64,000 nt of DNA from a bacterium. Lineage in GTDB: Bacteria > Gemmatimonadota > Glassbacteria > GWA2-58-10. The stretch covers positions 62,001 to 126,000 of the forward strand of contig JAJFUG010000180.1 of the NCBI GenBank assembly GCA_021372515.1, written 5' to 3'. Shown one piece after another: positions 15,576 to 25,145 of the stretch. Under the pieces are notes generated by a model, which had not been told where the DNA came from, made no database searches, and worked only from the letters and a program-made list of their open reading frames with translations. Made by a program: the position numbers and the translations under genes. Numbering within the stretch: position 1 is the stretch's first letter; each line of letters opens with the position of its first letter.

Positions 15576-17285
15576 ATGAAGTATCGTTGGGTCAGCCCCG
15601 CCGTACCAGAGGCTGCGCCGCAGCCTGAGTTAAACAGCCGCTTCGGGCTCCATCCCCTGGTGGCCAGGATTCTTTCCAATCGCGGGTTTTTCGGCGAGGC
15701 TGAGATCGAGCGCTTTCTGCACCCCAACCTGGATGACCTGTACGACCCGCACCTGATGCTGGGCATGGAGCCGGCCGTGGTGCGCCTGGCCGAGGCCCTG
15801 GGCCGCCGTGAGAAAATCGTGGTCTACGGTGATTACGACGTGGACGGGATCACCTCGATTTCGCTGATGGTGCGCTACCTGCGCCAGCTGGGCGGCTCGG
15901 TGGGCTACTACATCCCAAACCGTATGGTCGAGGGCTACGGCATCACCGAGGTGGGAATCGACGCCGTGGCGGCGATGGGAGCCACGCTGCTGGTCACGGT
16001 CGACTGCGGGATCACCGCGGTGGAGGCTATCGAGTACGCCAAGAGCAAGGGCATGGACGTGATAGTCACAGACCATCACGAGCCGGGCCCCGAGATACCG
16101 GAAGCCACGGCCATCCTCAACCCCAAGCAGCCGGGGGACACCTATCCCGAGAAGGAGCTGGCCGGGATCGGAGTGGCGTTCAAGCTCTGCCAGGGACTCT
16201 GCCGCCGTATGGGCGAGAATGAGAACGAGCTGTACGAGCACCTCGACCTGGTGGCTGTGGGCTCCATCGCCGATATAGTGCCGCTGTTGGGTGAGAACCG
16301 CATTTTCGCCCGGGTGGGGCTGGAGAAGCTCAAGACCTCGCGCAAGCCGGGCATCCAGGCGCTGATCGAGCTGGCCGGGCTGAGCGAGAAGAAGCTGGGC
16401 AGCGCGGACGTGGTGTTCTCGATGGCCCCGCGGATCAACGCGGTGGGCCGCATGGGCGATGCCCTGCGCGGGGTGGAGCTGTTCCTGACCGACGACATGG
16501 AGCAGGCCATGCGCCTGGCCCAGGTGCTGGACCAGGAGAACCGCTCCCGCCGCGAGGTGGACAACCAAACCCTGCTCGAGGCGCGCCGGATGATCGAGGA
16601 CACGGTGGACCTGGAGAACCGCTGGTCAATCGTGATCCACTCGCGCAACTGGCACCCCGGGGTGCTGGGCATAGTGGCCTCGCGCATTGTCGAGGAATAC
16701 TACCGTCCCACCGTGCTGATCACTTTCGATGACGAGGGCGAGGGCAAGGGCTCGGCGCGCTCGATCGCCAATTTCCACCTCTACGAGGCGCTCAAGAGTT
16801 GCGGCCACTGCCTGGATGTGTTCGGCGGGCACAAGTACGCCGCGGGCCTTCAGCTCAAGCAGCACGACCTGGAGGAGTTCGTCGAGGCTTTCGACCGGGC
16901 GGCGCACGATATGCTCAGCCTGGAGGACCTCACCCCCGAGATCATGGTCGACCTGGAGGTGAATCTGGAGCAGGCCGACTACGACCTTCTGCACTGCATG
17001 CAGATGTTTCAGCCCTACGGTCCGGGCAATCCCAAGCCGGTGCTGGTGGCCAACGACCTTTCGGTGGTGGGCTATCCGCGGATCGTGGGCAACAACCACC
17101 TGAAAATGCGGGTGCGTCACAACGGCCGTCAGATCGACGCGATCGGGTTCCACCTGGCCGACAAGCTCAAAGAGATCAACACGGCCCGGGACAAGATCAG
17201 CATGGCGTTCGTGCTGGAGGAGAACGAGTGGAACAACATGCGTCACCTCCAGGCCAACATCAAGGATATCAAGGTTTACGAATAG
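15576..17285 (+). CDS. recJ: Single-stranded-DNA-specific exonuclease RecJ
   Basis: RecJ degrades single-stranded DNA 5' to 3' in recombination and repair. The 569-residue protein contains the DHH-family motifs: VVYGDYDVDGIT (about 82-93), LLVTVDCGI (about 138-146) and VTDHHEPGPEI (about 164-174). It also has the DHHA1 motif FGGHKYAAGL near 417 and a C-terminal OB-like domain. Metal-binding Asp and His residues are intact. ATG 15576 has GGAAG upstream. The stop codon touches the rsmD ATG, so the two are co-translated. Confidence 0.95.
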   Translation: MKYRWVSPAVPEAAPQPELNSRFGLHPLVARILSNRGFFGEAEIERFLHPNLDDLYDPHLMLGMEPAVVRLAEALGRREKIVVYGDYDVDGITSISLMVRYLRQLGGSVGYYIPNRMVEGYGITEVGIDAVAAMGATLLVTVDCGITAVEAIEYAKSKGMDVIVTDHHEPGPEIPEATAILNPKQPGDTYPEKELAGIGVAFKLCQGLCRRMGENENELYEHLDLVAVGSIADIVPLLGENRIFARVGLEKLKTSRKPGIQALIELAGLSEKKLGSADVVFSMAPRINAVGRMGDALRGVELFLTDDMEQAMRLAQVLDQENRSRREVDNQTLLEARRMIEDTVDLENRWSIVIHSRNWHPGVLGIVASRIVEEYYRPTVLITFDDEGEGKGSARSIANFHLYEALKSCGHCLDVFGGHKYAAGLQLKQHDLEEFVEAFDRAAHDMLSLEDLTPEIMVDLEVNLEQADYDLLHCMQMFQPYGPGNPKPVLVANDLSVVGYPRIVGNNHLKMRVRHNGRQIDAIGFHLADKLKEINTARDKISMAFVLEENEWNNMRHLQANIKDIKVYE

Positions 17286-17846
17286 ATGCGGATTATCGCC
17301 GGGCGTTTTCGCGGCCGGAAGCTGCAGGCGCCCGCCGGGCGCGTGGTGCGGCCGACCGGTGACAGGCTTAAGGAGTCGATGTTCTCCGCTCTCGGGGACG
17401 TCTGCCAGGGGGCCGGCGTCCTCGATCTTTTTGCGGGCAGCGGGGCGCTGGGCCTGGAGGCCCTGAGCCGCGGGGCGAACCGGGTGGTTTTCGTGGACAA
17501 TTCGCGCACCTCGCTGGCCGCGCTCGAGCGGAACATCACCACGCTTCAGGTGCGCGAGCAGTGCGGGGTGACCTGCGCCGAGGCGGTGCATTTCCTGTCC
17601 CGCGAGAGCGCCGAGTGGTTTGACCTGGTGTTCGCCGACCCGCCCTACGGCCAGGGCCTGGACCGCCGGGTCCTGGACTGGTGGCTGTCCGGCGCGGCCC
17701 GTCCCGGCGCGGTGCTGGTCCTGGAGTATCCGGCCGAGGCGCCGCCGCAGCGCCCGGATGACAACCTTCAGCCGCTGAAGGAGCGCGCTTTCGGCGCCGG
17801 GGCCTACAGCATCTATCTCCGGCCCGAGGAAAGGACAGCCCTGTGA
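17286..17846 (+). CDS. rsmD: 16S rRNA (guanine-966-N2)-methyltransferase RsmD
   Basis: RsmD methylates N2 of G966 in 16S rRNA. The 186-residue protein starts with the family string MRIIAGRFRGRKLQAP and RPTGDRLKESMFSAL. It has the SAM-binding loop VLDLFAGSGALGLEALSRGA (near 44) and the catalytic motif FADPPYGQG (near 117). Its ATG follows the recJ stop with no gap, and its end overlaps the coaD start. The rsmD-coaD pairing is widespread. Confidence 0.95.
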   Translation: MRIIAGRFRGRKLQAPAGRVVRPTGDRLKESMFSALGDVCQGAGVLDLFAGSGALGLEALSRGANRVVFVDNSRTSLAALERNITTLQVREQCGVTCAEAVHFLSRESAEWFDLVFADPPYGQGLDRRVLDWWLSGAARPGAVLVLEYPAEAPPQRPDDNLQPLKERAFGAGAYSIYLRPEERTAL

Positions 17847-18334
17847 GGATCGGCATCTACCCCGGATCGTTCGACCCGATCACCCTCGGCCACATGGACA
17901 TCATCCGCCGGGGCCTCAAGCTGGTCGACCACCTGATAATCGCCGTGGCCAAGTCACCGAGCAAGCGCACCACATTCGGCCCCCAGGAGCGCCGGGACAT
18001 GATCCACGAGTCCCTGGCCGAAATGGGCCTCGACCTGGAGGTGGATCTGTTCGAGGGGCTGCTGGTCGACTATGCCCGACGGCGCGGCGCGGTGGTCATT
18101 TTCCGTGGCCTGCGCGCGGTCTCCGATTTCGAGTTCGAGTTCCAGATGGCCCTGATGAACAAGAAACTCGACCCGGAGATAGAGGTGGTTTTCATGGCCC
18201 CCGAGCAGGAGTACATCTACCTCAGCTCCAGCCTGGTGCGGGAGGTGGCCTCCCTGGGCGGTCAGGTCTCGGACCTGGTGACCGAATGCGTGGCCCGCAA
18301 GCTTTACGGGCGTTTTCAGTCCGACCGGCGATGA
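17843..18334 (+). CDS. coaD: Phosphopantetheine adenylyltransferase CoaD
   Basis: CoaD makes dephospho-CoA from 4'-phosphopantetheine and ATP, the penultimate step of CoA synthesis. The 163-residue protein has the nucleotidyltransferase motif YPGSFDPITLGHMDII at its start, FRGLRAVSDFEFEFQMA near 92 and YLSSSLVREVA near 130. The start is GTG 17843, overlapping the rsmD stop by four bases. Confidence 0.96.
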   Translation: MRIGIYPGSFDPITLGHMDIIRRGLKLVDHLIIAVAKSPSKRTTFGPQERRDMIHESLAEMGLDLEVDLFEGLLVDYARRRGAVVIFRGLRAVSDFEFEFQMALMNKKLDPEIEVVFMAPEQEYIYLSSSLVREVASLGGQVSDLVTECVARKLYGRFQSDRR

Positions 18335-18414
18335 GGTGGGATTGATTACTGTCAGTTCAGGGTGGGTGTTGTGGCGAACAGGCAATAAAATCAAGGCTTT
18401 TCGTCAACTTTTCC

Positions 18415-18443
18415 TTGCATTTTCTCAGTGGCGGGGTTATTTT
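18415..18443 (+). promoter_or_regulatory. Candidate promoter for rimP-nusA
   Basis: TTGCAT at 18415-18420 and TATTTT at 18438-18443 are 17 bases apart, in the 186-base gap between coaD and rimP. Initiation would be at about 18450, directly at the base of the next hairpin. Confidence 0.55.
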
Positions 18444-18450
18444 TTAAGAG

Positions 18451-18482
18451 AAGAGTGGGGACCGCCCCACTCTTTCTTTTTA
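18451..18482 (+). terminator. Terminator-type hairpin at the 5' edge of the rimP-nusA leader
   Basis: AAGAGTGGGG (18451-18460) pairs perfectly with CCCCACTCTT (18465-18474) around ACCG and is followed by TCTTTTT. It can stop transcripts coming from coaD. It would also be the first 25 nucleotides of a transcript started at the promoter at 18415, which raises the possibility of control at this site. Confidence 0.8.
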
Positions 18483-18520
18483 AATGGGCTGTTTGAGGCC
18501 CACTGACCGCGGAGCCGATT

Positions 18521-18985
18521 ATGGAGCTGGAGGAACAACTGGCCGAGGCCTGCGCGCCAGCCCTGGCCGCGGCAGGCCTGGAGCTGGTGCTGGTCGAGGT
18601 GGCCGGCCTGCCGCGCCGCCGCACCGTCCGGCTGTATATAGACAAGCCGGAGGGGGTGGACGTGGAGGACTGCGCCCGCGCCAGCCGTCTGGTCGATCCG
18701 CTGATCGAGGCCGCGGGGGTCTTGACTGTCTCCTGGGTCCTGGAGGTCTCCTCACCGGGCCTGGAGCGTCCCCTGGTCAAGGCCGCCGATTACGAGCGCT
18801 TTACAGGCCGCAAGGCCCGGCTCAAGCTGAAACGCCCGTTGCTGGAGAACCGCCGGAACCTGACCGGCACACTGCTCGGGCTGGATGGGCAGGGACGGGC
18901 GCGCGTGCAGTTGGAGGGCTCAGAGGAAGTCCAGGTGGAGCTGGAGAATGTCGCCCGCGCCAACCTGATCTACGAGTGGAAATAA
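18521..18985 (+). CDS. rimP: Ribosome maturation factor RimP
   Basis: RimP assists assembly of the 30S subunit. The 154-residue protein has the two expected domains: an N-terminal alpha/beta domain with VRLYIDKPEGVDVEDCARAS (near 37) and the conserved LEVSSPGLERPL string (near 74), then a C-terminal SH3-like beta-barrel. It heads the usual rimP-nusA-infB order. ATG 18521 is chosen as the first start consistent with the family's length. Confidence 0.93.
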   Translation: MELEEQLAEACAPALAAAGLELVLVEVAGLPRRRTVRLYIDKPEGVDVEDCARASRLVDPLIEAAGVLTVSWVLEVSSPGLERPLVKAADYERFTGRKARLKLKRPLLENRRNLTGTLLGLDGQGRARVQLEGSEEVQVELENVARANLIYEWK

Positions 18986-19071
18986 CGACATGTCCGCCGG
19001 GCGAGCCATCCTCCCCGCCCGGTGGTCGAGGCTGTCAATCCATACAACAGGCTGCAAACGGAGCTGTCAAA

Positions 19072-20868
19072 ATGATTAATCCGATTCTGGATGCCTTCGG
19101 CGAGATCGCGCGTGAAAAGAGTATCAGCCAGATCGAGCTGATCGAGATGATCGAGGCCGGGCTGGTGGCCGCGGTGCGCAAGCGCTACGGTGCGAACTGC
19201 GAGGTGAAAGTCCAGATCGAGCCCCGCGAGGGTCGGATCCGGATCCAGGTGGGACGCCACGTGGTGGAGACGGTCGAGGACACTACGGCCCAGGTCGCTC
19301 TGGAGGAGGCACAGCGGATTGACCCCAAGATCGCCCTGGAGGGAATCCTCTGGAACGAGGTGCCGTTCTCCGATTTCGGCCGCAACGCGATCCAGGCCGC
19401 CAAGCAGGTGGTGATCCAGCGCATCCGCGAGGCCGAGCGCGACAAGATCCGCTCCGAGTACTCGGGCAAGATCGGCGAGCTGCTCTCGGGCACGATCCAG
19501 CAGGTGGAGCGGGGCAACTATGTTGTGTTCCTGAACCGGCAGACCGAGGCGATCATGCCGATGAAGGAGACCAACCGCAAGGACCATTTCAAGCAGGGCG
19601 ATCCGGTGCGCGCCTGCCTGATCGATATCCGCGAGACCACCAAGGGTCCGCAGCTCATCCTGAGCCGCACTCATGAGTCGTTCCTCAAGGCCCTGTTCCA
19701 GTTGGAGGTGCCCGAGATATACCAGGGCATCATCGACATCCGGGGCGTGGTGCGCGAGGCGGGCAGCCGGGCCAAGATCGCGGTCTACTCGCACGATGAC
19801 CACATCGACGCCGTGGGGGCCTGCGTGGGCCTCAAGGGCAGCCGGGTCCAGGCCGTGGTCAACGAGCTGGGCGGCGAACGGATCGACATCATCCCGTTCA
19901 GCGACGAGCCGCAGGAGTACGTGCGCGCCGCGCTCAATCCGGCCAAGATCTACCGCACCTCGATCAACCGCGAGGACGGCCAGGTGAACGTGGTAATCGA
20001 GGATGACCAGCTCTCCCTGGCGATCGGCAAGAACGGCCAGAACGTGCGCCTGGCCTCCAAGCTCACCGGCTGGAAGATCGAGTTGATGACCAAGAAGGAT
20101 TTCATGGCCCAGCGCGATGAGGGCCTGGCCGGTATCTTCGGGCCCAAGAAGCCCGCGTCGGATGAGTCTGCCGCCGGCGAGGGGTCGGAGAAGGAGCCGG
20201 TCGCGGTGGAACCGTCGCGGCCCGAGATCAAGCTGGCGGACCTGTTTGCGCCCAAGGCGCCCGCGGCCAAGGCGCAGGAGCCCAAGGCGCCCGCGGCCAA
20301 AGCGCCGGAGCCCAAGGCGCCCGTGGCCAAAGCGCCGGAGCCCAAGGCGCCCATGGCCAAAGCGCCGGAGCCTGAGGAAGAGGCGCCGGAGGAGGAGTCC
20401 GTTCCGGCCGTGGCGGCCGCCGCAGCCGTGCCGGAGCAGGAGCCTGAGGGCGCGGGTCCGGAGGAGGGACCGGCCGTGGAGCAGGAGGAGCCGGTTGCCG
20501 AGGCGTCGCCTGCGGCGACTGAGGAGCCGGGGGCCGTGGAAGAGGCGGGTGAAGAGGCCGGGTTGGAAACCGGGGAAGAGGAGTATGAGAGCGGTCCGCG
20601 GCGCGATCTGGAAAAGCTCGGTCCGGAGCAGCAGGAGTTGATCGATAACCTGCCGGTGGAGGATTTCCCGCTCAACCTGATCGAGGCGATCTCGGGCAAC
20701 GTCCGCGAGAAGCTGGAGGAGGCCGGTTACGACAGTTTCTACCAGCTCGTGCTGGCCGACCTGGAGGAGCTGTCTGGAGTGAAGGGGATCGGACGCAAGA
20801 CAGCGACAAGAGTGAAGGAAATTGTGGATTATCTGGTTGAGCATTATTCCGAGGAGGAAGAAGACTGA
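19072..20868 (+). CDS. nusA: Transcription termination/antitermination factor NusA
   Basis: NusA binds RNA polymerase and controls pausing, termination and antitermination. From ATG 19072 the protein has 598 residues: N-terminal polymerase-binding domain (1-125), S1 domain (about 135-200), KH1 and KH2 (about 230-345, with AIGKNGQNVRLASKLTGWKI). An unusual linker (about 370-520) contains four ten-residue repeats of the form PKAPxAKAPE and long Glu/Ala/Pro runs. A C-terminal helix-hairpin-helix domain (about 528-590) ends in an acidic tail. The linker separates the RNA-binding core from the C-terminal domain and is far longer than in most NusA proteins. The open frame upstream of 19072 is a different-frame shadow of rimP. 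Confidence 0.96.
   Translation: MINPILDAFGEIAREKSISQIELIEMIEAGLVAAVRKRYGANCEVKVQIEPREGRIRIQVGRHVVETVEDTTAQVALEEAQRIDPKIALEGILWNEVPFSDFGRNAIQAAKQVVIQRIREAERDKIRSEYSGKIGELLSGTIQQVERGNYVVFLNRQTEAIMPMKETNRKDHFKQGDPVRACLIDIRETTKGPQLILSRTHESFLKALFQLEVPEIYQGIIDIRGVVREAGSRAKIAVYSHDDHIDAVGACVGLKGSRVQAVVNELGGERIDIIPFSDEPQEYVRAALNPAKIYRTSINREDGQVNVVIEDDQLSLAIGKNGQNVRLASKLTGWKIELMTKKDFMAQRDEGLAGIFGPKKPASDESAAGEGSEKEPVAVEPSRPEIKLADLFAPKAPAAKAQEPKAPAAKAPEPKAPVAKAPEPKAPMAKAPEPEEEAPEEESVPAVAAAAAVPEQEPEGAGPEEGPAVEQEEPVAEASPAATEEPGAVEEAGEEAGLETGEEEYESGPRRDLEKLGPEQQELIDNLPVEDFPLNLIEAISGNVREKLEEAGYDSFYQLVLADLEELSGVKGIGRKTATRVKEIVDYLVEHYSEEEED
20251..20370 (+). repeat. Four tandem 30-bp repeats inside nusA
   Basis: Units start at 20251, 20281, 20311 and 20341, differ by only a few bases, and encode PKAPAAKAQE, PKAPAAKAPE, PKAPVAKAPE and PKAPMAKAPE. 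Such in-frame repeats can gain or lose units by slippage, changing linker length without breaking the reading frame. Confidence 0.9.
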
Positions 20869-21119
20869 TCTTGGCGCGGCGGCCTTCAGACACTGAAGTG
20901 CCTATATTATCAATAAGTGGATAAACTATTTACAAATAGCAGCCGTGCTGCTATTATAGATGGATATTGGAATTCGTGTCTCAGGCGCCGGTCGATGCCG
21001 CGCCCGCGAGATTTACGGCCCAGAACGGTCTGCGCTGACGGCTCGAGAGGTCTCCCGAGGCAAGCGGGAGACCTGTGGTTCGGCAGTTACGGATGTAATT
21101 TAAAATTGAGGAGAAGACT
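20869..21119 (+). other. Intergenic leader of infB with two perfect hairpins
   Basis: No gene is seen in these 251 bases. AATAGCAGC (20935-20943) and GCTGCTATT (20947-20955) form a perfect hairpin with a three-base loop. GGTCTCCCG (21049-21057) and CGGGAGACC (21065-21073) form a second with a seven-base loop. Neither is followed by a T run, so they look like RNA leader structure or processing sites rather than terminators. The second lies 46 bases upstream of the infB start. Confidence 0.5.
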
Positions 21120-23405
21120 TTGGCCGGATATCGCGTATATCAGGTGGCAAAAGACTTCGACATCTCGAGCGAGGCTCTGGTTAAGCTTCTTGAGGAGATA
21201 AACCTGCCGGTTAGCTCCCACATGAGCACGATCGACGAGAAGACGGTGGAGCTTATCACCAGGAAGCTCGCACAGGAAAAAGCCGCCGTTCGACTGAAAA
21301 TCGAAAACAAGAAGAAACATGTCCCCGTGCGCACCAAGGCGGAGGAAGAGCTGGAAAAGAAACGCGACTCCCACCGCTCGAAAAGCGCGGTGCGGCGCAA
21401 GCGCTTCGACTCCGATCGTCCCGTCGCCAGCCCGCCCGTTGTCCCGCCCGCTGAGGACGAGGATCGCAGCCAGGCCAAGCCCTGGGGTAAAAAGAAGAAG
21501 AAAAAGAAACAGGTCAGCCAGAAAGTAATCGCCGACAACATCCGCAAAACCCTGGCTAAGATCGACGCCGGAGTGCGCAAGAAAAAGCGCCGCCGCCCGA
21601 TCCCCGGCGGAGTCGAGACGGTCGAGGTCCGCGAGCCGGAAAAAAGCGTGCGGGTGATGGAGTTCATCTCCCTGGCCGAGCTGAGCGACCTGATCGGTAT
21701 CCCGGCCGCCACGCTCATTTCCACCTGCATCGACCTGGGCCTGATGGTCACGGTCAACCAGCGGCTGGATTTCGAGACGATCAGCGTGATCTGCGAGGAG
21801 TTCGGCTACAAGGCGATCCACGCCGAGGAATACGGCCAGGAGCTGCTGCAGGAGGTGGTGGAGGAGGTCCAGGCCGATGGCGTGGAACCCACCCGCCGCG
21901 CCCCGATTGTCACGGTGATGGGCCATGTCGACCACGGCAAGACCACCCTTCTCGACTATATCCGCAAGACCAGCGTGGTCTCGGGCGAGGCCGGCGGTAT
22001 CACCCAGCACATCGGCGCCTACAAGGTGGAGACCGAGAGCGGGATGGTCTGTTTCCTGGACACCCCGGGCCACGAGGCGTTCACCTCGATGCGCGCCCGC
22101 GGGGCCCAGGTGACCGATATCGTGGTGCTGGTGGTGGCGGCGGATGACGCCGTGCAGCCCCAGACCCTCGAGGCGATCAACCACGCCAAGGCCGCCAACG
22201 TGCCCATAATAGTGGCGATAAACAAGATCGACCTGCCCCAGGCCAATCCGGGCAAGACCAAGCAGGCCCTGGCCAACCACGGCCTGTTGATCGAGGAGTT
22301 CGGTGGCAAGGTGCTCTGCGCCGAGATCAGCGCCAAGAAAGGCATCGGCGTGGAAAAGCTGATGGAGTTGATCCTGCTGCAGGCCGAGATGATGGAGCTG
22401 ACCGCAGTACAGAGCGGCCCGGCCCGCGGTGTGGTGATCGAGGCCAAGCTCGACCGCGGCATGGGTCCGGTGGCCACCGTGCTTCTTACCGCCGGCTGCC
22501 TGCACGTGGGCGACCCGTTTGTCTGCGGCCTGGTCTCGGGCCGCGTGCGGGCCATGCGCAACGAGCGCGGCGAGCACCTGACCGAGGAGGGTCCCTCCTC
22601 ACCGGTGCAGGTGCTGGGCTTCAGCGGGGTGCCCCAGGCCGGAGACACGTTCCACGTGATGCGCGAGGAGCGCGAGGCCAAGGACATCTCCAACAACCGC
22701 CAGCGCCTGAAACGCGAGCAGGAGTTCAGCCGCCACCGCAAGATGACCCTGGGCCAGCTCTACGAGCGTATCGAGGCCGGCGAGGTCCACACCCTGCACC
22801 TGATTATCAAGGGTGATGTGGACGGGTCGGTGGAGGCGCTGAGCGACGCCCTGGAGAAGCTGTCGACCCAGGAAGTGAAGGTGGAGGTGATCCACCGCGG
22901 CGTGGGCGCGATCAGCGAGCATGATGTGATCCTGGCCTCGGCATCGGACGCGATCATCATCGGTTTCCACGTGCGGCCGGATGTGAAGGCCCGCGAGACC
23001 GCCCAGCGCGAGGGCGTGGACATCCGCCTCTACCGCGTGATCTACGAGACGGTTGACGATATCCGTAAGGCGATGGAAGGCCTTCTCACCGCCGAGCAGC
23101 GCGAGAGCCTGCAGAGCACTATCGCTGTGCGCCAGGTGTTCAAGCTCTCAAAGGTGGGGGCCATCGCCGGCTGCCATGTCTCCAGCGGCACGGTGAACCG
23201 CAACCACAAGGCGCGCCTGGTGCGCGACGGCGTGGTGGTCTGGGAGGGGACGATCGCCTCACTCAAGCGCGTGAAGGACGACGTGCGCGAGGTAAACACG
23301 GGTTTCGAGTGCGGTATCCGCCTCGAAAATTACATGGACATTAAGGCCGGTGACGTCATAGAGACTTACATCATCGAAGAGGTCAAGCGCCAGCTTACCT
23401 CCTGA
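21120..23405 (+). CDS. infB: Translation initiation factor IF-2
   Basis: IF-2 is the GTPase that brings initiator tRNA to the ribosome. The 761-residue protein has an N-terminal IF2_N-like domain (about 1-50) and a basic Lys-rich linker. The G domain shows G1 GHVDHGKT at 268-275, DTPGHEAF (G3) and NKID (G4), followed by domains II, III and the C-terminal initiator-tRNA-binding domain. The start is TTG 21120, with GAGGAGAAG in front. The N-terminal region is short compared with proteobacterial IF-2. Confidence 0.97.
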   Translation: MAGYRVYQVAKDFDISSEALVKLLEEINLPVSSHMSTIDEKTVELITRKLAQEKAAVRLKIENKKKHVPVRTKAEEELEKKRDSHRSKSAVRRKRFDSDRPVASPPVVPPAEDEDRSQAKPWGKKKKKKKQVSQKVIADNIRKTLAKIDAGVRKKKRRRPIPGGVETVEVREPEKSVRVMEFISLAELSDLIGIPAATLISTCIDLGLMVTVNQRLDFETISVICEEFGYKAIHAEEYGQELLQEVVEEVQADGVEPTRRAPIVTVMGHVDHGKTTLLDYIRKTSVVSGEAGGITQHIGAYKVETESGMVCFLDTPGHEAFTSMRARGAQVTDIVVLVVAADDAVQPQTLEAINHAKAANVPIIVAINKIDLPQANPGKTKQALANHGLLIEEFGGKVLCAEISAKKGIGVEKLMELILLQAEMMELTAVQSGPARGVVIEAKLDRGMGPVATVLLTAGCLHVGDPFVCGLVSGRVRAMRNERGEHLTEEGPSSPVQVLGFSGVPQAGDTFHVMREEREAKDISNNRQRLKREQEFSRHRKMTLGQLYERIEAGEVHTLHLIIKGDVDGSVEALSDALEKLSTQEVKVEVIHRGVGAISEHDVILASASDAIIIGFHVRPDVKARETAQREGVDIRLYRVIYETVDDIRKAMEGLLTAEQRESLQSTIAVRQVFKLSKVGAIAGCHVSSGTVNRNHKARLVRDGVVVWEGTIASLKRVKDDVREVNTGFECGIRLENYMDIKAGDVIETYIIEEVKRQLTS

Positions 23406-23431
23406 GGGCCCGAACCTGGGCGCGGTGTTGA

Positions 23432-23713
23432 ATGGTTATCGGGGTCTGTGAGTTCGAGCTGCACCTGGCCGGCATTCAGTCGCTCAAGTCCAAGCGCGGC
23501 GTGCTGAACCGGCTCAAAGCCAGGATCAGCAACAAATTCAATGTCTCGGTGGCCGAGGTGGACCACCTGGACAGTTGGCAGAGTTCGGTGATCGCCGTGG
23601 CGATTGTCTCCAACGAGCAGCGCTTCGCCAACCAGGTGCTTTCAAAAGTCTCGGAACTGGTGGCCTCAGACCACCAGGTGATGTTGATCGACCAGAGGAT
23701 GCAGTTTCTGTAA
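23432..23713 (+). CDS. ylxP: DUF503 family protein (YlxP-like)
   Basis: A 93-residue protein of the DUF503/YlxP family, commonly found between infB and rbfA. It starts MVIGVCEFELHLAGIQSLKSK and contains the family's conserved SVAEVDHLDSWQSSVIAVA. The fold is small alpha/beta. A role in ribosome assembly or translation is suggested only by its constant location. Its stop codon TAA shares its last base with the rbfA ATG. Confidence 0.88.
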   Translation: MVIGVCEFELHLAGIQSLKSKRGVLNRLKARISNKFNVSVAEVDHLDSWQSSVIAVAIVSNEQRFANQVLSKVSELVASDHQVMLIDQRMQFL

Positions 23714-24123
23714 TGAAACGACAGCATGGGTTCAAGAGAAGCGACCGGATAGGCGAGTTGCTGCACCGCGAGATCGGCGGGATCATCCGCTTCGAGGTGC
23801 GCGACCCCCGTCTGGAAGAGGTGACTGTGACCGCGGTGCGTTGCGTGGATGACCTGCGCGAGGCCACCGTGTTCGTTGCGGTGCTGGGTGAGGACAAGAC
23901 CCCGGCCATGAAAGCCCTGGAGCGGGCGGCCAGTTTCATCCGCTCCTCGCTGGGGCGGCGCTGCTATCTGAGATTTGTGCCCAACTTGCATTTCCGTCTC
24001 GATACCAGCCTGCAGAACGTGGCTCGGATCGAGGACCTGCTCGACCGTGTTCACCGTGAGCAGGAGCAGATCGAGGCGGAGCGGGAAGCACGGCGGGGGG
24101 AGCAGAGCAGTGACGAGCCGTGA
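23713..24123 (+). CDS. rbfA: 30S ribosome-binding factor RbfA
   Basis: RbfA helps mature the 5' end of 16S rRNA and supports growth in the cold. The 136-residue protein is a KH-fold domain with RSDRIGELLHREIGGII near the start, DPRLEEVTVTAVRCVDDL (near 31) and RFVPNLHFRLDTSLQNVARI (near 85). A charged tail follows. ATG 23713 overlaps the ylxP stop by one base; the longer open frame reading in from 23575 lies in ylxP. Its 3' end overlaps truB. Confidence 0.94.
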   Translation: MKRQHGFKRSDRIGELLHREIGGIIRFEVRDPRLEEVTVTAVRCVDDLREATVFVAVLGEDKTPAMKALERAASFIRSSLGRRCYLRFVPNLHFRLDTSLQNVARIEDLLDRVHREQEQIEAEREARRGEQSSDEP

Positions 24124-25099
24124 GGCGGCCCCCGGCGCCGGGAAAGTGACCGACATCCGCGGCCTGCTCCTGCTGGACAAGCCGGTTGGGCCGACCAGTC
24201 ACGATGTGGTGGACAAGGTGCGGCGTCTGTTCGGGCTGCGCAAGGTGGGGCACACGGGCACGCTGGACCCGCTGGCCACGGGCCTGCTGGTGCTGTGCCT
24301 GGGCGGGGCGACCCGTTTCGCCTCGTACCTGGCGGGCCAGGACAAGGTCTACCGCGCGGTGATCCGTCTGGGCGAGGTGAGCAGCACGGATGATGCCGAG
24401 GGCGAGATAATCCGCCGCTTCGAGGGCGACCTGGCCGGGCAGGTGGGCGGCCGGGAGGCGCTGGCACAGGTGCTGGCCGGTTTCCTGGGCGTAAGCCGCC
24501 AGATGCCGCCCAGCTACAGTTCCAAGAAAATCGAGGGCGTGCCGGCCTACGCCCTGGCCCGCAAGGGCAAGACGCCGGCCCTCAAGCCAGCCACGGTGCG
24601 GATCGACCGGATTAGCCTTCTGTCGGTCGAACTGCCGCACCTCGAGCTGGAGGTGGCCTGCTCGGCCGGGACCTACCTGCGCTCGCTGGCCCGTGACCTG
24701 GGTGAGCGGCTGGGTGTCGGGGGGTTGCTGGACGGCCTGGTGCGCACGCGGGTAGGGGCTTTCGCGCTGGAGGAGGCGACCAGCCTGGCCGCCCTGGCAA
24801 ACCTGGAAGAACGCGCCGACCGCGTGTCCTGCCTGCTGCCGGTCGAACGGGGCCTGGAGAGGCTGAAGCCGGTGGCCCTGACCGCCGAGGGTCTGCAGAA
24901 AATGTTTTTCGGCCGCAGCCTCGATCTGGCTGCGGGTGAGTTGAGCCTGGAGGGGGAATACGCCCTGGGACCGAACGATGTCCGGTTGCATGCGCCGGAT
25001 GGCTCATTCCTGGGAGTCGGCGTGCTGGAGTTGATCGGGCGGGGAGCCGGAGTGCTCCGTCCGCGCCGGTTGATGATAGAGGCGTTCCCGGCCGATTGA
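24110..25099 (+). CDS. truB: tRNA pseudouridine-55 synthase TruB
   Basis: TruB converts U55 of tRNA to pseudouridine. The catalytic motif GHTGTLDPLATGLL (about 47-60) contains the essential Asp, and KVYRAVIRLGE and YSSKKIEGVPAYALAR follow. A PUA-like C-terminus (about 250-320) is present. GTG 24110, preceded by GGGGGGAGCAG, is preferred and overlaps rbfA by 14 bases, giving 329 residues. The open frame upstream to 23975 lies in rbfA. Confidence 0.94.
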   Translation: MTSREAAPGAGKVTDIRGLLLLDKPVGPTSHDVVDKVRRLFGLRKVGHTGTLDPLATGLLVLCLGGATRFASYLAGQDKVYRAVIRLGEVSSTDDAEGEIIRRFEGDLAGQVGGREALAQVLAGFLGVSRQMPPSYSSKKIEGVPAYALARKGKTPALKPATVRIDRISLLSVELPHLELEVACSAGTYLRSLARDLGERLGVGGLLDGLVRTRVGAFALEEATSLAALANLEERADRVSCLLPVERGLERLKPVALTAEGLQKMFFGRSLDLAAGELSLEGEYALGPNDVRLHAPDGSFLGVGVLELIGRGAGVLRPRRLMIEAFPAD

Positions 25100-25145
25100 G
25101 AGTGTGGGGCCGGGGCTGCGTCGCCGGCCGTCCGAGGATGGTTCG

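Noticed and set aside
18484-19071. In-frame extension of nusA back across rimP
   Set aside because: This 196-codon extension is a different-frame reading of rimP with Gly/Arg-rich low-complexity sequence; NusA's conserved N-terminus begins at ATG 19072.
20251-20370. Short tandem repeats considered as a CRISPR or minisatellite
   Set aside because: There are no spacers and the repeats are in-frame codons of nusA, so they are coding repeats.
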